From Ipomoea triloba (taxonomy: Eukaryota > Streptophyta > Magnoliopsida > Solanales > Convolvulaceae): a stretch of DNA of 64,000 nt. Positions within the stretch are counted from its first letter, which is position 1. Every line of letters begins with the position of its first letter. Made by a program: the position numbers and the translations under genes. The notes under the pieces were generated by a model, which searched no databases, was not told the origin of the DNA, and saw nothing but the letters and a program-made list of their open reading frames with translations. The DNA lies in contig NC_044920.1 in the NCBI RefSeq assembly GCF_003576645.1, forward strand, positions 19,475,100 to 19,539,099. Reading direction: 5' to 3'. Of the stretch, positions 11,878-23,050 are shown piece by piece.

Positions 11878-12025
11878 TGACTATCACGGTCAATTGTACA
11901 TGGCTTTCTCCCAAGTCATCCATCCTGATAGCTTCAAAGTGTTAATTAGTTCTAGGCGAGGATGGACATGATTGTGTTGCTACTACCAATGTTGTCTACA
12001 AAGAGGTTTTAATAATGTGTAAATA
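11878..12025 (+). pseudogene. Helitron helicase C-terminal fragment
   Basis: Reads FDYHGQLYMAFSQV, then 'HPDSFKVLISS', then after a frameshift and stop 'TTNVVYKEV'. GQLYxAxSRV followed by a xxLKVLIxx strand and a TxNVVYKEVF end is the motif VI and C-terminus of PIF1-type helicases in plant Helitron Rep-Hel proteins. The catalytic Arg of motif VI is Gln here and the frame is broken. Only this tip survives. It lies about 410 bases upstream of the Helitron 3' end at 12432, in the expected orientation. Confidence 0.72.
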
Positions 12026-12432
12026 CAACCGGTGATATTATGTTTTTTCCAAGATGAAAAATTGCTATATATCTACACAAAAATATATCTTCCACACATA
12101 TGAATTAGAATAGCAATTGATTCCTATAACTGAGTTACTAGAGAACGAGCATATTTGCCGAATTTATAAAAATCCTAAACAATGATATATAAAATCTCTA
12201 AAGTTTCAGCACCGCATGCGTACATCTATACATTAGCTATTAATATAATTAAACAATTATTTGCTGGAATTCAAACAAGGATAACATCAGAAAACATAAT
12301 CGATTCAAAACATATCTTCAATTACACTATATAATATTTGATGTTATAATTTATATAATTATTTATCGATCCAAATATTCTTAATATATTATAACAAATC
12401 CATTTCATGCATTACACGAGTGAAAATACTAG
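12025..12432 (+). mobile_element. Helitron 3' region, copy 1
   Basis: Homologous in inverse orientation to 18505-18910. Ends in a degraded short hairpin and 'aaaatactagt', with CTAG at 12429-12432. The other copy keeps a clean hairpin (GTGC-GTT-GCAC). The combination of a helicase tip, a shared 400-base tail and a CTAG-T end supports a Helitron whose 5' part is lost or unrecognisable. Confidence 0.72.
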
Positions 12433-12578
12433 TTAAGTATAATAACATAATTAGTACATTTGTAGAGATGAAAACAGATCAAGAGCCGTCGAAACGGACC
12501 GATAGTGTGGGTTGGATTAAAAAGCCTGTCAATTGGTGGGCTTGAGAATGGGCCAAATCACACCAAAACTTGGGCAAA

Positions 12579-12824
12579 TTGGTCCACACAGCTATGTGGA
12601 CCATAATCAAATGTATATTTTTAATACTAAATGTACATTATTTTTGTACTGAATGTACATTATTTTTATACTATAAAAATAATGTATATTCAGTACACAA
12701 ATAATGTACATCCCCTGAGTATAATGTACATTATTTTTATACTGAATGTACATTATTTTTATATTGAATGTGCATTATTTAATAGTATGGCCCACACAGC
12801 TGTGTGGACCATGGTCCACACAAT
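12579..12824. mobile_element. MITE with GTCCACACAGCT inverted ends
   Basis: Left end GTCCACACAGCTATGTGGACC; the right end, reverse-complemented, reads GTCCACACAGCTGTGTGGGCC. Each end is itself nearly palindromic. The interior is a set of direct and inverted 'aatgtacattatttttata' units. The 79-codon frame here (12631-12870) is only this repeat and is not a gene. Confidence 0.7.
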
Positions 12825-12917
12825 AATGATTGCCAAAACTTGTCGATGGGGCAAGCTAGCCTACAAGTAATTAAAAAATTATATAAATATAAGTATATAA
12901 CTAGGCTTATGAAGTTA

Positions 12918-12941
12918 CTAGTTTTATACGCGCATTGCGCG
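12918..12941 (-). mobile_element. Helitron 3' terminus (minus strand)
   Basis: A perfect hairpin CGCGC-ATT-GCGCG (12929-12941) is followed on the minus strand by seven bases and CTAGT. This is the canonical Helitron 3' end. The element would extend to higher coordinates; its 5' TC end could not be located. Confidence 0.6.
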
Positions 12942-13269
12942 AATGAGTTAATGCCCAATGTTTATATTTAAATAAATATTTGAAAGTATATCAATGCAAG
13001 ATTATATAGGAGAAGTTTATACATGGGTAATTGAATGTCGAATTTTTTATTTAAATATCTAATTCAAAGTACATGAATCCAAGATAATATAGAAAATTCA
13101 TTATAATTATTACTAAAATAAATGTTTGCAACCTTGTAAAATCGATAGTCTAAATATTTGATCTAAAAATGATAGTCTAAATAAATACTACTTTTAATTT
13201 GAATTTTTATAAGTGTTCTTAATTCATTTTTGAGTAACATTGTCATTGTCTTCATCTTTACTATTTGTT

Positions 13270-13480
13270 CTCTTCCTTTTAGTTGGTAGTGTGTTATTTG
13301 CAATTCGGTTATTGTTGGTAGCATTTGGTAGTGTGTTATTTGCAATTCGGTTATTGTTGGTAGCATAGATGACAACGTCATGTGCAATTCGGTTATTGTT
13401 GGTAGCATAGATGACAACGTCATGCAATGAGATTATATTGTTGGTAGCATAGATGACAACGTCATGCAATGAGATTATTA
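13270..13480. repeat. Composite minisatellite, about 45-55 bp units
   Basis: Five to six units built on 'gttattgttggtagcat'. Two carry 'ttggtagtgtgttatttgcaa' and the later ones carry 'agatgacaacgtcatgcaat'. Overlapping minus-strand frames (13163-13423 and 13224-13469) reflect the repeat only. Confidence 0.85.
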
Positions 13481-13654
13481 TATAGGAGCTATGGACTTTC
13501 CTTTAGGTGTTCTGCTTGGGGTTTATTTGGTTCAACCATTATTGTTGAATGAGTTATTGTCGATAAAGAAATCCCTAGTTTAAGAAAAAAGATTAAATAA
13601 ATTAATAAAAATTTGAAAATTTAAAATATTATGTATTCTAAAGATATTAAAAGG

Positions 13655-14290
13655 TAGTTTCTCGTTTCAATTTGCTGGGTAATGGTTATTTAAGTACTTT
13701 CATTGTCAACAAATCCCCCAAGTAGTTAATATGATTGGTTTCAAACTATTCTTTTTTATTTTTTCATGGTATTAAAGAAATACATATGTATCATTTTTTG
13801 GTTAACTACTAATTTATTTAATTCAATATAAGAGTAAAATAGAGTGATTCTACTTCAATTTGTTGGGTTATTATTTGAGTACTCTCTTTGTCAACCAATC
13901 CCCTAGTAGTTAATATAATTAACTTCAAATTATTTTAAATTTTTTTTCATAGTATTAATAAAATACTTGGTAAATAAATATATAACATTATTTTGTACTA
14001 TAACTTTGATATTTAATTACAAGATATTGTAAAAATAAGATAATGGACAATGTAATGAATATCAATTGATAAATTTGAATGTAAAGAATCTTTACATGAG
14101 AGAAAATAAAGACAATATAACTAATGAAATTATTTCTCTTATTTAATTTAATTTTTTGACAATGAATAATTTTTTCAAATAAAGGTATTGTAGACACATA
14201 ATTCTAAATTAAAGAAATACATATGTATCATTTTTTGTTGTAGCTACTAATTTATTTAATTTAATAAGAGTAAAATAGAGTGAGAAACTT
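13655..14290. repeat. Diverged tandem duplications
   Basis: 'caatttgctgggtaatggtta..caacaaatcccccaagtagttaatat' (about 13670) recurs at about 13857, and 'aaagaaatacatatgtatcattttttg..agagtaaaatagagtga' (about 13776) recurs at about 14211. No gene was recognised. Confidence 0.7.
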
Positions 14291-15600
14291 AATTATGTCA
14301 AATTTGATTGAGATGAGGTTCGAACCTAAGACCTTTCTTATAGAAATTAATGGGTAAGTTAAAAGTTAACGGAATATTAACGGAGAAGAGAATATTTAAC
14401 GGAAAACTTAACGGATAATCATAAAAGTAAGGTTAAATTAGGTAATCTCTATTAATAATATTAATCTGAATTATCTTAACCATCTATTTGATTAAATAAT
14501 TCATTTGAACCATCCATTTGATTAAATAATTTGACCGCCATTTTTTCTACCCATTTTAGGCCTAACTTTCTTTGGCTCTTATTAGTATAGTAGATAGTAT
14601 ATATACGTATATGTTTAAACAAACAATAATAGTCCTCCAAAATCCAAATATTAAAACAAAATAACAAACAATTAAAATAATTTATCCAAATTATCCAATC
14701 CAAACAAGCATAAATAGCTTAATAGAAATTGCAAAGTCTAGGTTGTTTTATAATAGTTTCTAATCCAAACTTTCAACATTAGGAATTAAAATAAAATAAA
14801 TCTGTAAATACTAAAAGTCTAAACCCATCAACCATTACATCATTTCATATTCTTCCTCTTCTTGATCTCCATAGTCATTAATTTTCACAATAATATTTGA
14901 ATCTTCATGAGATAACGTTCCTCCATGGATGACTCACATTAGAGCTAGCCTTCTAACCCTCCTTCATCTTTTGCATATAAAATACACAAAAAAAAAAAAA
15001 AAAAACTGAGTAAATGAAATTTAATATTTTTTTTTGATTAAATGAAATTTAATATTTTGTTAACTAACTCACCAACATTAAAATCAAGCAACCAATTACA
15101 AGTACAAATAACGGTTGCATATTCTTAGGCAACATACTACTATTACTCTTTGTGAGTACAAAAGCACCAATAAGAAATTTAGGCTCTAATGCAAGTACGC
15201 AATAGTAGTGATATGAATAACCAATACCTCATGTACCATAAACAAAAGGATTTGATATGTATGCACAAGACAAAACAATCGGATTTTCTTATATTCAATA
15301 ATAATAATAATAATAATAATTTATTATTTATTCTAAAAAAAAATAATAATTTATTATTTAAATGAAAGGATTTAATAAATAAATGCTCATATTTTGTTGT
15401 TGACTTATTTTGATAGAAGTTTGGAATTTTACTTGGACATATTTGCCCTTAATTGATATTATGGGGATTTGGATTGTTTAATAGGCCCATGAATTTAGGA
15501 TGTTGACTTTTAGGCATACTTGTTGATCACTTCTTTTCTATGGCTTCGATATGTCCATAGTTTTTATGCGGGAGGGTGTTCTCATGGAAGCGCAACCCTA
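14290..15600. other. Intergenic, nothing certain
   Basis: Repeat-like start (shared with about 5440), then AT-rich DNA with (aat)n at 15298-15321. On the minus strand about 14960-14820 there is a short stretch with acidic coding flavour (DQEEEEYEMM then stop) that I cannot assign. It may be the tail of a decayed transposon gene. Confidence 0.35.
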
Positions 15601-15610
15601 TATATATATA

Positions 15611-16066
15611 GGTAAAAACTTGTGTGAGACCGTCTCACCGTGAGGCGGTTTGGGTCGGGTCGGGTCAAGATGTAGATGTAACATTTATACGCACAAATGT
15701 CATACTTATATGCTCAAATGTAATACTAATCAGGAATCAAAATTTTGTTACTTATAAGGTTAAATGTAATACTTTTAAGGGAAAATACAATACTTTTACA
15801 TTTCGATTTAAAAGTATTACATTTTTCCTCAAAAGTATTATATTTTCCCTTATAAGTATCAAAAATTTGTCAACATTACATATTATGAAAAATGTAATAC
15901 TTTTTCTCTTATAAGTAACAAAAATTGTATTCTTGATTAGTATTATATTTGAGCATATAAGTATGACATTTGCACATATAAGTGCGACATTTGCATGGTG
16001 CTTTGACCCGACCCGACCCGTCTCACGAATAAGGATCCGTGAGACGGTCTCACACAAGTGTGACCC
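15611..16066. mobile_element. Mutator-type foldback, GTGAGACCGTCTCAC ends
   Basis: Inverted ends share CTTGTGTGAGACCGTCTCAC, followed inward by 'gggtcgggtcgggtca' and its complement. The interior repeats 'aatgtaatacttt' and 'cttataagta' words in both orientations. It is flanked on both sides by ATATATATA (15602-15610 and 16067-16075), compatible with a 9-bp target-site duplication, but this is low-complexity sequence. Frames at 15624-15914 and 15752-16138 are read-through of the foldback, not genes. Confidence 0.75.
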
Positions 16067-16069
16067 ATA

Positions 16070-16800
16070 TATATATAAGCCGTAAAAATCATGAGATAAA
16101 TGGTTCATATTAAACATATTGACAAAATCAAATCCCATGTAATAAGGAGCATAATTACACTAAAACTGTTGATAAAAGACAAATTAGTGCATTGTTGTGC
16201 ACCTTGCATCCGTGTAGGTAGGAAAGTCTGATTATCATTCATCCATCCGTGTGTGTGTATATATTGCGAGAAAAGTTGATATTGCGAGAAAAGTTGGGTT
16301 ATCCATCTTGGGCCTGTTTGTAGTTGAAATTTTTTGTTTTATTTTATTTACTTTTTATTGAAATAGGGGTTCTTTGGTAATTTTGGATCGGGTTTTGAAT
16401 GTTGGATGTGATTTTAGGGGTTTAATTTATGGTAAATTTGGACTCTGTTGTTGTACTCTCCTTCGTGTGTGGTTCTTTCTCCATCTTACTTTGGGTTTTT
16501 CTTCTGTTTTTTTTTTTAAGCCATTGACTCAAGTTAGTTTTTGTGTTTTTTAATTGTCTATAATTTGAGTATAATATTGTCTATTTTGTGATTAACCTAT
16601 ATGCATTTTTGTGGACAATAATGTACTAGCTAGTGTGCATTGTGGTCTCCGTATAGTAGTTGTACATTTGAACTGTTTGTTGTGTGCACTTTGGGTGATT
16701 TTGAGAAGGAACATGGTCCTCCTATAACAATAGGTGGTTGATAAGTACTCAAATTCACTCATATCAATTTGGTCTATTTCTTCTTTAGATTTATTGAATT
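16070..16800. other. Intergenic, nothing recognised
   Basis: T-rich sequence with no supported reading frame and no repeat partner that I could find in the window. Confidence 0.45.
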
Positions 16801-17240
16801 TGGTAATTATTTCTTTATTGTTTGGTTTTTAGGATTCTCTATACAAGAATGGTAAGTACGACAATTCGCGACATGCTAAATTATTTTGGCCATAACTCTT
16901 TCATACGAAGTCCAATTGAGGCGATACTAGTGTCAATGAAAAATCTAAAAAAGTGCTCTACAAGTATTGTGTTGAACATTTTGAGAGATTCAGGAGGCAT
17001 TAGTACTATAAAATCAAAAGATTCAAACACGTCCTGAGGAATCCGTCCTGCAACATGTCAATAGTGTTTTGGTCATATATCCCTCATATAAAGTCCAGTC
17101 AAGATAATTTAAGTGGTTATGGAAAGTTAAGAGAGTTCCCTACAACTTTCATGTTTAAAATTTTCTCAGATTTGGAGTGAAACAAGTCCAAAATAGAAAC
17201 TGAATTTTGACACGCCCATGTCACCTGGCCGGCCTCACTA
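16800..17240 (+). repeat. LTR-retroelement noncoding remnant (Athila-like)
   Basis: 'ggccataactctttcatacg', 'aagtcc..attgaggcg', 'ctacaactttcatg' and 'gacacgcccatgtcacctgg' are typical of long plant Ty3/gypsy (Athila/Tat) LTRs. The last resembles 'ccacgcccgtggtcacc' in the LTR at 43691-44997. The 71-codon frame 16822-17037 is not a recognisable protein. Confidence 0.45.
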
Positions 17241-17345
17241 ATGCATGTTGAAATCAACACGGCCACTTTTTGAATATATGCATCTATTCATCTTGGGGAA
17301 GCTTATAGTCAAGATTTCTTCACTGATTGAGGAGATTTTCCTATG

Positions 17346-17347
17346 TT

Positions 17348-17385
<38 letters not shown>

Positions 17386-17425
17386 TTTTTTTTTAATTTT
17401 TTTTGTTTTTTTTTTTTTTAATTTC
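17346..17425. repeat. Poly(T)-rich tract
   Basis: About 75 bases of T with scattered A/G. The length is unreliable in assembly. It may be the poly(A) of a minus-strand retroposon, but no flanking duplication was found. Confidence 0.7.
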
Positions 17426-17499
17426 TTTCGTGTTTGTCTCCATGATTATTAAAAGCTAAACATTGTAATACTTGAATTTATGGTGAACCGTAGATTGAG

Positions 17500-18480
17500 A
17501 CTATGTTCTTAATTATTTCTTGCTAATTTATAATTCTTTGTTCTTTGATTCAATTGTGTTTCTTTACTTTTCTTGAATCAATAATTGCATGCTTATTGGA
17601 TTCTTGGTTAAAGCATGAACTTTGCAATAGAAATATCCTTAGTTAATGTAGATTCCACACAATTAGAAGGAGTGGAATGCAACCCTAGACGTAGGATAAC
17701 ATCAATCCTCTGTGTTTGAGACAAATCGTTCAGTAGACCAAGAGACACAAATCATTAATGCAATCCTTGAGAAAAATTTTATTTAGCAGTGATTCTAATT
17801 AATCAACCTAGGATTAGTTCTTAATACTCTTAAGAAATATACTAGCAAGAAATAGGAATTCTTGGGGTCTTATGCATAAACAATTGTTATTGGCATCTAT
17901 TTTTTATGGTCAATGTCCTAGTGGATCCATAGATCCAAGTACCATTTTCTCATTGATTAATTCCATCATTTTTGTCGTCTTTACTTATGCCTCATTCAAT
18001 TTTCTATTTTTCTCATTTATTTTTCACAAATTTCTCAAGCTAAATAATAGAACATCATATAGTACTATTATTTGTAGTCCATGTGTGACATGACACTCGT
18101 TACTCACACCTCTGTACTCAAAAACAATAGGTGCACTTGCCTAATCGAATTTGTATAGTTGCAAATTGAGTATCAGTGGTGTGCATTTTAGGTGATTTAG
18201 CGAAAGGACAATGTCCTCATATAAATGGTGAGGACTAATCATAGTCACTCATCAAGCTAGGTTCATCAATGGTAGAGGGTTATAGTAAAAAAAATATATG
18301 GGGTCAATTTTATATTTATTGTAAACTTTTATAAAATAGATTATGGCGTTAAAGTGTGCATTTGCACAACCAATGGTGTGTGTTATTAGTCTACTGGTGA
18401 AAATTAGAATGGGTCGTTGTAGAGATGGAGGAAAATTCAAACTCTATCCCTTTTTAGGCGGGAAAGTGAATTTTTAACCG
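17500..18480 (+). repeat. Far-upstream duplicated block of gene 2
   Basis: Nearly collinear with 31400-32330: 'gattcaattgtgtttcttta', 'gtagattccacacaatt', 'ggtcttatgcataaa', 'ggatccatagatccaagtac' and 'gtgtgcattttaggtgattt' occur in the same order. It lies about 2.6 kb upstream of gene 2 but only about 0.65 kb upstream of gene 3; the difference is the Helitron at 18505-20490. Short frames (17872-18093; 31735-31974) are shared, but no protein family was recognised and I treat the block as noncoding. Confidence 0.8.
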
Positions 18481-18504
18481 GATAAATTTTTGTTTTAAAC
18501 GTGA

Positions 18505-18910
18505 CTAGTATTTTCGCTTGTGCGTTGCACGAAATGGATTTGCTATAATATGTTAAGAATATTTAGATCGATATACAATTATGTGAATTATAACATCGAA
18601 TATTATATAGTGCAATTGAAGAATTGAGTTTGATCGATTATGTTTTATGATGTTATCATTGGTTGAATTTGAGCTAATAATTGCCCGATTATTAATAGTC
18701 AACATGTATATATATGCATCCGGTGCTGAAACTTTAGACATTTTATGTATCAATGTTTATGATTTGCATTAATTAGGCTAATTATCTCATTGTCTAGCAA
18801 CTCAATTATAGAAATTATTTGTACGAATGATATATTTTCTATATAGATATATAACAATTTTGTCATCTTTGTATAAAAAGAAAACATAATATAACTGTTT
18901 TGAATTACAC
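18505..18910 (-). mobile_element. Helitron 3' region, copy 2
   Basis: On the minus strand it ends with hairpin GTGC-AAC-GCAC (18520-18530) and CTAG (18508-18505). The preceding 400 bases match 12025-12432 in inverse orientation, including 'taaagtttcagcacc' and 'cataatcgat'. It was inserted between blocks that are adjacent around gene 3, so it post-dates the gene 2/gene 3 duplication or was lost from the gene 3 copy. Confidence 0.75.
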
Positions 18911-18952
18911 GTTATTGAAAATATTTATGTAGACGACATTGGTAGTATATTA
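18908..18952 (-). pseudogene. Helitron helicase C-terminal tip, copy 2
   Basis: The minus strand reads TTNVVYINIFNNV followed by a stop, matching the last residues of the Helitron helicase (compare TTNVVYKEV at 11.98 kb). The rest of the helicase is deleted or unrecognisable. It sits at the same distance from the Helitron 3' end as in copy 1. Confidence 0.65.
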
Positions 18953-19534
18953 TATATTGTTATTGTAAATTTTATACTTATTTTACATCACTAATAAAGT
19001 AAATTATCCAGAATTATAGCTTTTAGTGCTCTATTTCAGAATTACTGAAGTAAATTATCAAGAACCTTTGTACTTCATTGATTATAAGAAGATATTTCTA
19101 AAGCAAGTATGTATAGATTAGCTCTACTTTCTTTTAAGTGTATAGATTAACCTCATTTCATTAATGTTACGTTTGATTTGTGGGCATATTTTATTTGTTG
19201 TGTATTTTTGCCTAACACTTGGGTTGTATAATGTATTAAGAGGTATAATTCTACCTAAACATGTCAAATTTAATTTGTCTCGTTAGGATATACTTTATTT
19301 ATCCTTATGGTTTTATCTGTGTAATTAATTTGGTTAATTTTTTTTAACGTGTTATAGTTAGAGTTTTTAAAATAAGATAATGATGTTCGCAAATAATATG
19401 GTAACCGGATGAAAAATGTCTAGCTTGGAATAATTGGATAAGCTTATTTATTTATTAACATTTTTAAAAAAAAAATACATTTCATTCCTATATGCAAAAC
19501 TTACATAAAACATACAAAGCATCTTTACAATTGT

Positions 19535-20030
19535 GCTCTATACAATTACAACTATCATGTTTTGTAGTTTCTATGGTTATCAACCTTTCCCAAAATAATT
19601 GTTATCTTATTACCTATGAATTCATACACAAGTGAAAAAAAAAAATCCGTAAAGCACCTAACTAAAAAACCATATATTCGTTTATCAGTATGTCTGCAAG
19701 AATATTATTTAAACATTTAATAACAAATAAAGTACCAATTGTCTAACATTTTACTTGTGATGTTCTCAAACCCAACAATTCAGTACATTTCCTGTCCGAA
19801 ATTATGAATGATGCATTACATTTAACATAAAAAAAAAACCCTTAATTTTATCCTATACCTCCAAACATCCTCCTGCCAACTCCTATTACATTCATTACAT
19901 CTATGCAAACTGTCGTTGGGTATAAGTTTTTTGTTACAACCTGTAAACTTGCAAAAAAGATTACACCAATCTTGATCGCTCGCTATACCAACAATCATTA
20001 TTGCAGGAACCTAATAATCACCATAGTGCA
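19535..20030 (-). pseudogene. RPA70-like OB-fold/zinc-finger remnant (Helitron-linked)
   Basis: Minus-strand reading near 20000-19850 gives 'IASDQDWCNLFCKF', CNKKL, then CNECNRSW and WRYRI: a tryptophan plus C-x(n)-C-KK-x(n)-C-x2-C pattern like the C-terminal ssDNA-binding domain of replication protein A 70 (Rep_fac-A_C). Further along, 'IISDRKCTELLGLRTS' (about 19800-19750) and, after an intron-like gap, 'FIGNKITIILGKV' (about 19610-19570) continue the same OB fold. Such RPA-like genes are common cargo or helpers of plant Helitrons. Stops and length argue for a pseudogene; exons are not resolved. Confidence 0.55.
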
Positions 20031-20261
20031 GAAAATAGTGTATGAACGGTGTAAAAAAATAATTTGTAGGGTATAGGATAAATCACTGTGTATATAAAAA
20101 GAATACAAAGATCATTTAGCGTTAATCAAAAACTTCTTCAACAAATTAAAAATCCGAAAATACTTGACCAAAGAAACAATAGTCGTCAAAATTAAATTCA
20201 AACATCTTTCAACACAACTTAAAACTGTTTCATCAAAATTCCAAAAGTAGACCACCAAATA

Positions 20262-20490
20262 ACCCAAAACCTTATGCAATTTCAAGGTTTCTCGAACTTC
20301 ACAATATATTTGGTCTTCTTTCCCATATTTAATGAAAATGAATCATCCAAGGTACGCTTAACGTTGTGGTTGGAAGATCCAGATTCAATAATATCAATTT
20401 CAACATCTTTTTTGGGTTGTTCAGTTACTTCTGTGATGACCTCATCACCACCAGAAAATAATTCCTTTAAAAAAAATAAGTGTATATAAT
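20262..20490 (-). pseudogene. Possible RPA-like C-terminal tail
   Basis: The minus strand reads 'ELFSGGDEVITEVTEQPKKD', then KRTLDDSFS and 'KKTKYIVKFEKP' before a stop. A KR-LDD plus basic KK end resembles the tail of plant Helitron-associated RPA-like proteins. It lies upstream of, not after, the zinc-finger segment at 19.9 kb, so it probably belongs to a second copy or a rearranged gene. The plus-strand frame at 20274-20489 is its shadow. Confidence 0.4.
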
Positions 20491-20559
20491 TTTTTTTATC
20501 TAATATTTACCAAGTTAAAAGAATAAAATAAAAAATAATTTATTAGACCATAATAATTT

Positions 20560-21070
20560 TCTCATGCATATTCTTTTAATTTTTGTTCAACCTAGCTAAT
20601 TGATATGGCTAAAATAGTTTATTTTTAAATTTTTAGAAAACTATAAAATATAAAATAGAAGGTGTTTGAAAATCTTTTGTTATATACATTACACATGCTG
20701 AGTAATATATAATAATCTTTTGTTATATACATTACATATTATGCTGAGTAATATATAACTGGCAGCTAAAAAGTTGTGTCGGTATGATTGTATGGACAGG
20801 TAATAATATAGTTATTTTCACTTTCTATTCTACTTTCAACTACTGTTAACATGTTACGCAATGATTAACTAAAAAACATGTGGACCAATTCTATTTTTTA
20901 TAATCAGTACATATCCAATGTGTGTCCATTTGACAAGAATTTTAGTCCTACACGTATCATTTTAAATCATTTTAAATCAGAAAATAATTTAGAATTCCCC
21001 TTTATATATCATAGATAGTCTGCAAATCCTTCATACCTCCACACACCACTAGAATCAAGGGAAACAAGAG
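20560..21070 (+). promoter_or_regulatory. Promoter region of gene 2 (shared with gene 3)
   Basis: Collinear with 32495-32978: 'aacctagctaattgatatgg', 'aggtgtttgaaaatctttt', 'acatgtggaccaattctatt' and 'cacgtatcattttaaatc'. The last 150 bases also match 45255-45413 upstream of gene 4. A TATA box (tttatata, about 21001) and the following 'tctgcaaatccttcat' are conserved in all three. ACGT-core words (cacgta) are present just upstream. Confidence 0.7.
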
Positions 21071-21946
21071 ATGGAAAGAGTTTCACTCAAGCTATCTTGC
21101 TTCCTAGTGCTTTTCATGGCTGCATTTTCTTGTTACTTCTCTCTCCTCTCCCTCATATTAGATCATATCACTCACTGCTTCTCTTCATTCTCTCTATAAT
21201 ATGTATATTTGTTTGTTGCTTGCAGTGTTGCCATCAAGTTTGATGGCAAAAATATCTGTAGGACCAAACAAGGTTCAAATGTTCATGACTGGGCAGCTCT
21301 GCAAATCTCACAGTGACTGCAGAACCAACACTGCTTACCCTAGCAACTTCTGTATCAACAAGATTTCTGGATCTGAAATTGGTCATTGTGTTGGATATCA
21401 ATCCACTCTGGGTAATTAATTCTTTATCCTAACTATACATCTTCTAAAGTCATCTATGTGATAAATGATATATACTCTTATGTTTACTAGTATATACTAT
21501 TATCTTGCATTAGTTTTAATTATAAAACTAGTAGACTATATATATAGTGGTAGGATGAGAAACCGGTAAAAAGTAAGGATTGATCTCAGTGGTCCATGAG
21601 GGTTCTAGTAAAAAAAATATACAGGGTCAATTTTATAATTATTGAATGTTTTTAATATCTAAGTTCATTTTATAATTATTGCAATTTAGAAATTTAATAA
21701 AAGTAAAATCTTAAAATTTGATTTATGAGGTTGTGAATGTGTTCACACTTTTATAGGGGATATATTTTCACTTGAACCCTCCTAGAATAAAACTATAATT
21801 AAGAACTTATCCTACCCGTCAATTTAGGAAATTAATGGCTACAATAATTGATAAGTTCTTGTTATTTGAAAGTTTAATAATTGTAAAATCTAAACCTTTC
21901 ATTTCTGAGATTGTGGATATGTCCGGAAGGTGTTCTCACTTGAGCA

Positions 21947-22024
<78 letters not shown>

Positions 22025-22605
22025 ATGGTTGCAGTAGGCGCTAGGTGCTAGTCGGACGGTAGACTAGCGCCTAAGCGATCAAGGCGGCGGCTAGGCGGTT
22101 CTAGATGGCGACCTATAAAAACAAAGAATTAATTCATATGTGTGGGTGTATGTCATATATTATATTATATTATATATATATATATTACTTCTCTTACTTA
22201 TATAAATAAATAAATTTAAATATATATAAATATAATAATAAAATTAACAAGGCCGACTCGCTCGAGTTAAGTCGGCTAACTCTGCCGAGTTGGGCGAGTT
22301 AACTAAGAGAAATTCGACCTAGTCGGCCGCCAACTCGGCTCAGTCGGCCGAGTTAGGCGCTAGGCGGCCGGCCACCTAGACGGACGCCTAGGGAGCAATT
22401 CGCCTCGGTCTAGGAGCGCTTAGCGCCTAGGCACCCCGCCTAAGCGGGGATTTTTGCATCAGTGATATATATATATATATTGTACGGTTGTGCAGATTGC
22501 ACAATTATGCATAAATGCACCATACCCTGCATTTCTGAACACGTTATGGTGAATTCTTGCATGCCTAATGGTGAGTGATCGCACATCCGTGCGGAAATCA
22601 TAACC

Positions 22606-22638
<33 letters not shown>

Positions 22639-23016
22639 NAATATAATAATAAAATTAACAAGGCCGACTCGCTCGAGTTAAGTCGGCTAACTCTGCCGAG
22701 TTGGGCGAGTTAACTAAGAGAAATTCGACCTAGTCGGCCGCCAACTCGGCTCAGTCGGCCGAGTTAGGCGCTAGGCGGCCGGCCACCTAGACGGACGCCT
22801 AGGGAGCAATTCGCCTCGGTCTAGGAGCGCTTAGCGCCTAGGCACCCCGCCTAAGCGGGGATTTTTGCATCAGTGATATATATATATATATTGTACGGTT
22901 GTGCAGATTGCACAATTATGCATAAATGCACCATACCCTGCATTTCTGAACACGTTATGGTGAATTCTTGCATGCCTAATGGTGAGTGATCGCACATCCG
23001 TGCGGAAATCATAACC

Positions 23017-23050
<34 letters not shown>

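Noticed and set aside
12631..13469. Short ORFs at 12631, 13163 and 13224
   Set aside because: Translations of MITE and minisatellite units, with no similarity beyond the repeats.
13270..13480. Possible CRISPR-like array
   Set aside because: Units are directly adjacent variants of one sequence, with no unique spacers; the genome is a plant.
15100..15240. Possible minus-strand coding piece
   Set aside because: A loosely protein-like reading without a recognisable motif or boundary; not enough to call.
15624..16138. Overlapping ORFs on both strands (96 and 128 aa)
   Set aside because: Both read through the inverted arms of a foldback element; the similarity between strands is the inverted repeat.
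17872..18093. Frame shared with 31735-31974 as a conserved gene
   Set aside because: The two copies lie in a block duplicated as DNA; no start context, domain or preferential synonymous change is visible.
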